DNA of 48,244 nt, taken from the NCBI GenBank assembly GCA_009886115.1, contig VFJJ01000123.1, forward strand, positions 1 to 48,244, in the 5' to 3' direction. Within the stretch, counting starts at the first letter, position 1; every line of letters starts with the position of its first letter. The DNA comes from Actinomycetota bacterium (lineage in GTDB: Bacteria > Actinomycetota > Acidimicrobiia > IMCC26256 > VFJJ01). The notes beneath the pieces are model-generated. The model ran no database searches, had not been told where the DNA came from, and saw nothing but the letters and a program-made list of their open reading frames with translations. A program made the translations under genes and the position numbers. Shown in pieces: positions 43,732 through 48,244 of this stretch.

Positions 43732-44571
43732 CTACGCCTTCGGGGAGTCTCCGGTGAACAGATCGTGCACGACGGCGATCGGCTCCCCGAGCGGGCGGGG
43801 ATACCCGTAGCGGATGTAGAACTCCCAGCCGAACGACTCGGCGAACACCTCGACCGGCATCTGCATGAAGAACGAGGTCTCGTCGATCTGGCTGGCATGC
43901 GCCGCCATGGCCTGGCGCTTGCGCGGCGCATGCTCGCGGACGTCGACCGCGTGGGTGATGCGCTCCTCGGGCACGCCGAAGTCGTCGTCGAACTCATCGA
44001 TCTCCAGCATGCCCTCGGGCATCTGGCCACCGTTGCTCTCGGCGGCTGCGCGCATGAGTCGCTCGAAATGGGCCCGGTTGATGGTGGCCTCGTACACCTC
44101 GGTGACGCCGGCGATGGCTGCGGCCCGGAGTCCGACGCGGTGCACCTGGATGTGGTCGGGATGGCCGTAGCCGCCGTTGTCGTCGTAGATCGTGAGCACG
44201 TCGGCGTCGACCTCGGTGAGGATGGCGGCCAGTCGCTGCGCTGCCTCCTCGACGTCGGCCTGCCAGAAGCAGTCGGGGCGCTCGGTCGTGGGCGTCGCCT
44301 TCATCCCCGAGTCGTGGTAGCCCAGGAACTCGACCCGCTCGGCCCCGAGCACCGCCGCCGCGTCCGCGGACTCCGTGCTGCGCCGGTCGCCCAGGGTCTC
44401 GCCGGGTTCGAGGAACCCGTCGGCCACCTCGCCGACCTCGCCCCTGGTCGCCAGCACCAGCACGACCCGGTGCCCGTCGGCCGCGGCTCGCGCCATCAAC
44501 CCGCCCGTGGCGATCGACTCGTCATCGGGATGGGCATGGAAACAGACCAAGGTGGGCATCCCGGAAATCAT
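43732..44571 (-). CDS. PIG-L deacetylase, MshB/Mca-like (mycothiol type)
   Basis: A 279-residue zinc deacetylase. The metal motif AHPDDES lies close to the N-terminus and GGYGHPDHIQVH follows near residue 150. This is the pattern of MshB (mycothiol biosynthesis) and Mca (mycothiol conjugate cleavage). I cannot separate the two; MshB-like motif details look slightly better. ATG 44571 or 44559 could start it, neither with a clear ribosome site. It is divergent from the GNAT gene starting at 44608 by only 36 bp. Confidence 0.82.
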   Translation of the reverse strand: MISGMPTLVCFHAHPDDESIATGGLMARAAADGHRVVLVLATRGEVGEVADGFLEPGETLGDRRSTESADAAAVLGAERVEFLGYHDSGMKATPTTERPDCFWQADVEEAAQRLAAILTEVDADVLTIYDDNGGYGHPDHIQVHRVGLRAAAIAGVTEVYEATINRAHFERLMRAAAESNGGQMPEGMLEIDEFDDDFGVPEERITHAVDVREHAPRKRQAMAAHASQIDETSFFMQMPVEVFAESFGWEFYIRYGYPRPLGEPIAVVHDLFTGDSPKA

Positions 44572-44607
44572 GACGCGCCATCGGTGGCCATCCGGCACCA
44601 TGGCCCG

Positions 44608-45419
44608 ATGGCGCCCTCGACGCATCGCCATTGGCCCCTCTTCGACCTACGGATCCGAACGCCCCGATTGGAGCTCCGACTTCCGAGCGATGCCGACCTG
44701 TTCGCTCTGGTTGACCTGGTGCTCGGCGGGGTGCATGACCCGGCCACCATGCCGTTCTCCGTGCCGTGGACGGATCTCCCGCGTCCCGACCTCGAACGTG
44801 GCGTCCTGCAGTACCACTGGGATCCCGGGCTGCATGGAAGCCAGGCGTGTGGGACCTTGGGCCGGCCGTCGTGCTCGGCGACGAGATCGTGGGGCAGCAG
44901 TCGCTGCACGGGCCGCGGTTCGGGCACGTGGGTGAGATCAGCACCGGCTCGTGGCTGGGCCAGCGATTCCAAGGGCGGGGGATAGGCCGTGAGATGCGCG
45001 TAGCCGTCGTGGACTTCGCGTTCTCCGTTCTGGGCGCCCGCGAGGTCGTCTCAGCAGCGAGGGTCGACAACGCCGCATCGAACGCCGTCTCCCGCGGCTT
45101 GGGCTACGAGGAGAACGGTCGCTACCTCGACGCTCCTCGTGGCGTGCCGGTTGAGTTCCTTCATTGGCGACTGACCCGATCTCGGTGGCTCGAGCTGCGC
45201 GAGCGTTACGGCGTTCCCGTCACGGTGACGGGTGTCTCCGAGTGCCTCGAGATGTTCGGCGCGCCGTCGGCCCAGGATGCCGCGACCGACGACGTCGATC
45301 GGAAGTTACGAGCGCTGCAAGTGGCCATGACCCACGAGTACCCCACCGGCGACATCGAGGACATGCTCGCCGAGATCGAGCGGGGCCGTGGCGATGGTGC
45401 GGCCGGGAACGAGCCGTAG
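44608..45419 (+). pseudogene. GNAT N-acetyltransferase interrupted by a one-base frameshift
   Basis: The first part (ATG 44608: RIRTPRLELRLPSDADL, then LERGVLQYHW) and the second part (WDLGPAVVLGDEIVGQQS, WLGQRFQGRGIGREMR with the acetyl-CoA loop, then DNAASNAVSRGLGYEENGR) are halves of one family protein but lie in different frames. The Trp codon at 44818-44820 and the Ser codon at 44823-44825 are two bases apart where three are needed, so exactly one base is missing between them. No slippery heptamer supports programmed shifting. It is a pseudogene or an assembly error. The intact product would be about 270 residues. Confidence 0.85.
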
Positions 45420-45430
45420 GCTCACCAGCC

Positions 45431-45877
45431 ATGCTCGCGATCTCCGTGGTGAGGCTCGATCCAGATCTCCCGCTTCCTGGGCAGGCCAACGACGGTGATG
45501 CTGGCTACGACCTCGTCGCCCGGGAAGGCGTCGTGCTCGCGGCCGGCGGTGGACGAGCGGCCATCCCCACCGGCATCGCGCTGGCGATCCCGCCCGGCTT
45601 CGCCGGGTTCGTCCTGCCACGCTCGGGCCTGGCGCTGCGCCACGGCGTCACCTGCGCCAACGCCCCCGGCCTGATCGACGCCGGGTACCGCGACGAGCTG
45701 CGGGTGATCCTCGTGAACCTCGATGTGACTCACAGCTACGAGGTGCACCGGGGTGATCGAATCGCCCAGCTCGTCATCCAGCGCTTCGAGGCTGTCGCCT
45801 GGCATGAGGTCGGCTCGATCGTCGAGCTCCCCGTTTCCGACCGGGGACAGGGCGGCTTCGGCTCGTCCGGCCGCTGA
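45431..45877 (+). CDS. dut: Deoxyuridine 5'-triphosphate nucleotidohydrolase (dUTPase)
   Basis: dUTPase hydrolyses dUTP to dUMP, preventing uracil entry into DNA and feeding thymidylate synthesis. The 148-residue length is right for the trimeric class. Motifs: DAGYDLVA (1), PRSGLALRHGV (2), NAPGLIDAGYRDELRV (3), RIAQLVI (4) and RGQGGFGSSG (5, with Ser-Ser instead of Ser-Thr). ATG 45431 starts the gene 11 bp after the GNAT frame ends. Assignment is secure. Confidence 0.96.
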   Translation: MLAISVVRLDPDLPLPGQANDGDAGYDLVAREGVVLAAGGGRAAIPTGIALAIPPGFAGFVLPRSGLALRHGVTCANAPGLIDAGYRDELRVILVNLDVTHSYEVHRGDRIAQLVIQRFEAVAWHEVGSIVELPVSDRGQGGFGSSGR

Positions 45878-45897
45878 CGCGCGAGCCCCCGGACAAG

Positions 45898-45929
45898 TTG
45901 ACGGGCCGGCGAAGGGCGTTTGCTAGAGT
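45898..45929 (+). promoter_or_regulatory. Candidate promoter of the tRNA-Gly gene
   Basis: TTGACG at 45898-45903 and an extended -10 (TGCTAGAGT, 45921-45929) stand 12 bp upstream of the tRNA 5' end. The 20-nt spacer is longer than ideal, but the extended -10 can compensate. Confidence 0.5.
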
Positions 45930-45941
45930 CGCACCGTTCAT

Positions 45942-46017
45942 GCGGACGTGGCTCAGCTGGTAGAGCATCACCTTGCCAAGGTGAGGGTCGCGGGTTCGAA
46001 TCCCGTCGTCCGCTCCA
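45942..46017 (+). tRNA. tRNA-Gly (GCC), CCA encoded
   Basis: A 76-nt cloverleaf with a 7-bp acceptor (GCGGACG/CGTCCGC), D-arm, 5-bp anticodon stem TCACC/GGTGA with loop TTGCCAA and anticodon GCC at 45975-45977, a T-arm with GGTTCGAATCC, discriminator T and encoded CCA. It reads Gly codons GGC/GGU. Its 3' half is repeated about 2.1 kb downstream, so the gene has probably served as an attachment site. Confidence 0.96.
45971..46015 (+). repeat. Left 45-bp direct repeat (att-like) inside tRNA-Gly
   Basis: From the anticodon stem to the base after the discriminator, 45 bp are identical to 48067-48111. Immediately outside, the sequences differ at both ends. This is the standard signature of tRNA-targeted integration. 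Confidence 0.93.
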
Positions 46018-46030
46018 CAGAAGCGCAGCT

Positions 46031-46054
46031 CAGGGGCCATTTCGGTGGCCCCTG
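46031..46054 (+). terminator. Hairpin after the intact tRNA-Gly
   Basis: CAGGGGCCA (46031-46039) pairs with TGGCCCCTG (46046-46054) around a six-base loop. There is no T run after it. It may stop tRNA transcription inside the island. Confidence 0.6.
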
Positions 46055-46204
46055 GTTCGCGTCTGGAGCGTCGAATCGGATTTCCATCTCGCGTCCATCC
46101 CGCGAGCGGATCATCGGGCCGGTCGCGGTTCCGGCGATGGATCGACCGGTCCGCACGTATTGAGCCCTTGCGAGGCTGACAGGCTGCAGAGCTGCGGTCG
46201 CCCG

Positions 46205-46630
46205 ATGATCATCCCCACCGGCCTCATACAGCTCGGGATCGAGCGAGCCGTCAGCAACTACCGAGAGATGCGTGGGGCGTTCCGCGTCTACGTGTCGTCG
46301 TCGGACGGGCGCAGCATGGTCAGTCGCTGCAACCTGAGCTTCGTCTCGACCGACGACGGGCCCGGCCTCGCGCTCGTGGTCCGCGATCGGGACAGCGACG
46401 AGCGGTCCCTGATCATCCTGGGGTCGTCGATGACTGGAGCCGTTGCGCGATTGTTCGTGTTCCGCAAGGACGAGCTCTCGATCCGTCTGGCTGACGGCAC
46501 GATCCTTCGGATACGGGACCTGGCGGACCAGGGCGACATGCGCGAGGTCGCGCTGTTGCTTCGGAAGTGGTGCGGCGTCGACGTGCTCAAAGCGCGCCGC
46601 TTCAGTCCCCGTTCAGCGATCGACTCGTAA
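46205..46630 (+). CDS. Unknown protein inside the mini-island
   Basis: A 141-residue protein starting at ATG 46205 with a beta-rich middle (FRVYVSSSDGRSMVS, LALVVRDRD, LSIRLADGTILRI) and a C-terminal helix (EVALLLRKWCGVDVL). No family was recognised. The frame is also open upstream through the tRNA, so the start is uncertain. Its place inside the island suggests cargo. Codon pattern looks like the rest of the window, so it may be real, but homology support is absent. Confidence 0.5.
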   Translation: MIIPTGLIQLGIERAVSNYREMRGAFRVYVSSSDGRSMVSRCNLSFVSTDDGPGLALVVRDRDSDERSLIILGSSMTGAVARLFVFRKDELSIRLADGTILRIRDLADQGDMREVALLLRKWCGVDVLKARRFSPRSAIDS

Positions 46631-46786
46631 GGACCAGAGGGCGCCCGCGTCCAAGCGCCGCAGTGGCTACCGAGACGCTCGCTGGTCGCCGTCGCATCCG
46701 TCGCACGCTGCTACCCGCCTACGTTCGCCTCCGGCACGTGTATCGGGATCGCGGCTGGGGCACCACGCGAGCCCCAGAGGACGGTG

Positions 46787-47455
46787 ATGGCACAACGACG
46801 ATGGCGTGACTACCGAACCGCAGCCGGAGCGCGACCGGTCCGCGACTTCCTCCGGGAGCTGTCCGACGACGACGCGGCTGCTGTGTTCGCCGCGATGGCG
46901 GCCGTCCGAGTTCAAGGGCTCCTTGGCGTCCTTGCGGGCACGAGCGCGCCGTTGAAATTGTCGACAGTTCACCGGCTTGCCGGTCGTGGGTCGCTGAGCG
47001 GTGTTCGCCGGGTGTTGGGCCGCCTTGTCGGGGCAGGCATCGTGCTCGACGTTCCTGGCGGGTATGTGCTCAACCGTGATCACGTTGCTGCTGCTGGGGT
47101 TGAGGCGCTGGCCCGATCATGGGGTGAGGTTGCGGATCGGATCCGACGTTGCGTCGACGAGTGGTCTCTGGTGCCGAGCCTTGTCGGCATCTTTGGGTCG
47201 GCGGCCCGGCGTGATGGCGATGAGGCCAGCGATATCGATGTGGTGGTGGTCTCCGATGCGCGAGGAGCCTCCGATGAGGCGGCGGAGTTGGCGGCGAAGC
47301 TCGAGCGGTGGACTGGAAATTCGACGCATGTTGTCACCGTGGGGTCGAAGGATCTTCGCCGGATGCGTCGTGCAGGCGAGCCCATTCTCGACGATTGGGA
47401 GCGAGACCTCGTGGTGGTCGTCGGCAACAGGGACGTGCTCAAGGTCACCCGTTGA
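46787..47455 (+). CDS. Chimeric MNT nucleotidyltransferase (wHTH-MNT) with a HigB-like N-terminus
   Basis: The 222-residue protein has three parts. Residues 1-44 (WRDYRTAAGARPVRDFLREL) match the start of HigB/Gp49-type toxins. Residues 45-100 (LAGTSAPLKLSTVHRLAGRG) are a winged helix-turn-helix. Residues 130-222 are a minimal nucleotidyltransferase with the catalytic G137-S138 and D149/D151 (DID). MNT antitoxins of this kind adenylylate and silence HEPN toxins. AGAGGA at 46776-46781 gives ATG 46787 a good ribosome site; an in-frame ATG at 46895 near the junction could make an MNT-only product. Its TGA overlaps the next ATG by one base. Confidence 0.75.
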   Translation: MAQRRWRDYRTAAGARPVRDFLRELSDDDAAAVFAAMAAVRVQGLLGVLAGTSAPLKLSTVHRLAGRGSLSGVRRVLGRLVGAGIVLDVPGGYVLNRDHVAAAGVEALARSWGEVADRIRRCVDEWSLVPSLVGIFGSAARRDGDEASDIDVVVVSDARGASDEAAELAAKLERWTGNSTHVVTVGSKDLRRMRRAGEPILDDWERDLVVVVGNRDVLKVTR

Positions 47456-47870
47456 TGGCGGCCAAGGGGCCCAGGACCGTCGACTGTAAGGCCGCACACG
47501 GGAGATCCCGCTTGCAACAGGCCGAGGCTTTCGTGATGACCGCCGACCTCGGCTGAGCGACGACACCGACGCCGCCAGCCCGGGCGTTGCTGCTGCCATC
47601 GCCGTGTTGGCGGGCATCGCGGCGTCTGACGCAGCCTGCTGCACCAAGCTGGGTAGGCGATCACGCGGCCAGAACCAGATGGAGGCGGTCAAGATACTTC
47701 GCACGGTCGTACCCCACGGCGAGGACATGGCGAAGGATCTCGGTCGACTGCTGGCGGCCAAGGACGAATCGCACTACGGGCTGACGCTGGTCGACCGAGC
47801 GAAGGCTCGCCGGCTCCTGGGGTACGCCCGGCGTATCACCGAGCGAGCGGGCCAAGTCCTCGCTCAGTGA
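47455..47870 (+). pseudogene. HEPN-type toxin partner, frameshifted
   Basis: From ATG 47455 the frame reads MAAKGPRTVDCKAAHG, then RLQQAEAFVMTADLG, and hits a TGA at 47554. In the -1 frame the same family continues without a break as LSDDTDAASPGVAAAIAVLA, GIAASDAACCTKLGRRSRG and HYGLTLVDRAKARRLLGYARR to a stop at 47868-47870. A one-base loss near 47540-47556 explains both. The intact form would be about 138 residues, helical, in the position of the HEPN toxin next to its MNT antitoxin. The expected RNase motif RxxxxH appears as RSRGQNQ, with Gln where His is expected, so activity is doubtful even apart from the frameshift. Confidence 0.7.
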
Positions 47871-48066
47871 CGTCGTGAGCGTCGAGGCCCGGTCCGGATT
47901 GAGAACGCCGTCTTGGTAGGGCGATGGTCACATCAGGCTCGCAGAGTGTCGAACGCGTTCGACGTCGACGGGCTGAATGGGGCGAACTCTGCGAACTGGG
48001 TGGACGACGCAGCTGAATCGAGCGTGCTCAGCGGACAGGGGGTGACTCGGGGGACGGCTCCCACGG
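47871..48066. other. Non-coding end of the mini-island
   Basis: I see no convincing gene here. GCGGACA at 48031 resembles the tRNA acceptor 5' strand (six of seven pairs with CGTCCGC), but the D-arm and the anticodon 5' stem are absent, so it is not a functional tRNA. Confidence 0.6.
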
Positions 48067-48111
48067 CCTTGCCAAGGTGAGGGTCGCGGGTTCGAATCCC
48101 GTCGTCCGCTC
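48067..48111 (+). repeat. Right 45-bp direct repeat: 3' half of tRNA-Gly
   Basis: Identical to 45971-46015 (anticodon stem to after the discriminator), without CCA. The original chromosomal 3' end displaced by integration is the simplest reading, as a terminator follows directly. Confidence 0.93.
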
Positions 48112-48116
48112 GGAAC

Positions 48117-48160
48117 AGGTCGGCGATCGTCACTTTGGACGGTCGCCGACCTGCGGTTTT
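48117..48160 (+). terminator. Strong intrinsic terminator after the distal tRNA half
   Basis: Stem 48117-48131 pairs with 48138-48152 (15 bp with one G-U) over a six-base loop, followed after GCGG by four T residues (48157-48160). It suits the original tRNA-Gly transcript end before the island was inserted. Confidence 0.8.
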
Positions 48161-48244
48161 CCGGCGGGTTGACCAACCCCTGACCGGTCCGCTGCATACG
48201 CAACTCGGTCCCGCTGCGCCGGAGCCGAGCTTTGAAGCGCGACG

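Larger units (their letters stand above)
45971..48111. mobile_element. Integrase-less tRNA-Gly-anchored mini-island with MNT/HEPN genes
   Basis: The 2.1-kb segment is bounded by perfect 45-bp copies of the tRNA-Gly 3' half. It contains one unknown gene (46205), a chimeric HigB-MNT gene (46787) and a frameshifted HEPN gene (47455). No integrase, transposase or transfer gene is seen inside or near it. It could be a satellite that used a helper integrase, or a larger island reduced by deletion. The boundary is sequence fact; the mobility is inference. Confidence 0.7.

Noticed and set aside
44811-44830. Programmed -1 frameshift in the GNAT gene
   Set aside because: No X-XXY-YYZ slippery heptamer in the right phase; GATCCCGGG fails because the base before CCC is T.
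44766-45419. A complete short acetyltransferase gene starting at 44766
   Set aside because: Its first 20 or so residues are out-of-frame sequence; the real N-terminus is in another frame starting at 44608.
45774-46040. Minus-strand ORF with DDGIRTRDPHLGKV across the tRNA-Gly
   Set aside because: This is the well-known spurious translation of the antisense of tRNA-Gly. The same string appears at 47928-48203 because the tRNA half is repeated there.
47871-48111. A second full tRNA-Gly gene at the right repeat
   Set aside because: The anticodon 5' stem and D-arm do not fold; only the 3' half is present, though an acceptor-like GCGGACA occurs at 48031.
1-48244. CRISPR array or transposon
   Set aside because: No regularly spaced repeats with unique spacers, and no transposase or integrase motif on either strand.

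Overview
The window is a GC-rich, densely coded stretch of chromosome with frequent GTG starts and many 1-4 bp stop/start overlaps. The gene content points to an actinobacterium: GTP-type PEP carboxykinase, DUF3097, PAC2, an MshB/Mca-like deacetylase, a mycofactocin-coupled SDR, and a FakA-like/RecG pair. An environmental acidimicrobial lineage is my best guess, but that is an inference and I see no marker that settles the genus.

Layout. 1-1586: acidic repeat tail of a truncated gene, a PAC2 protein and a zinc-ribbon protein. 1626-4389: metF, a small membrane protein, ddl and a stand-alone Lrp/AsnC sensor domain. 4480-10668: PEP carboxykinase, a tiny OB-fold protein, a FakA-like kinase and recG. 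10812-15914: catabolic-looking genes (isochorismatase-fold protein with altered catalytic residues, mycofactocin-coupled SDR, alpha/beta hydrolase, phosphotriesterase-like hydrolase with a coupled small protein, an unknown). 16157-22845: a tightly overlapping sugar-modification operon (C-methyltransferase, RfbF-like nucleotidyltransferase, PIG-L deacetylase, GT2, acyltransferase-like protein, DUF4910 peptidase-like protein) with a convergent RmlC-like epimerase. 22906-26307: aldo/keto reductase, serine hydrolase, DUF523-DUF1722 protein. 26395-33414: SDR plus a three-subunit molybdenum hydroxylase (FAD, 2Fe-2S, Mo), then CrtC/AttH-like and aminoglycoside-phosphotransferase-like genes on the other strand. 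33494-45877: AI-2E-type permease, DUF3097, YaaA, Nudix, MFS permease with a cupredoxin/beta-helix lipoprotein, YceH, Aat, a large SPFH protein, an MshB/Mca-like deacetylase, a frameshifted GNAT gene and dut.

45942-48152 is the most unusual part. An intact tRNA-Gly(GCC) is followed about 2.1 kb later by a perfect 45-bp copy of its 3' half, and a strong terminator sits just beyond that copy. The bounded segment has no integrase. It carries an unknown gene and a type VII-like MNT/HEPN toxin-antitoxin pair. The MNT reading frame is fused at its N-terminus to the first ~44 residues of a HigB/Gp49-type toxin, and the HEPN partner is broken by a one-base frameshift. I read this as a decayed, integrase-less tRNA-anchored defence/TA mini-island.

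Three of the convergent gene pairs end in long perfect inverted repeats that look like shared bidirectional terminators. An 18-bp perfect palindrome lies in the metF divergent promoter region. No CRISPR array, rRNA, transposase or integrase was seen.
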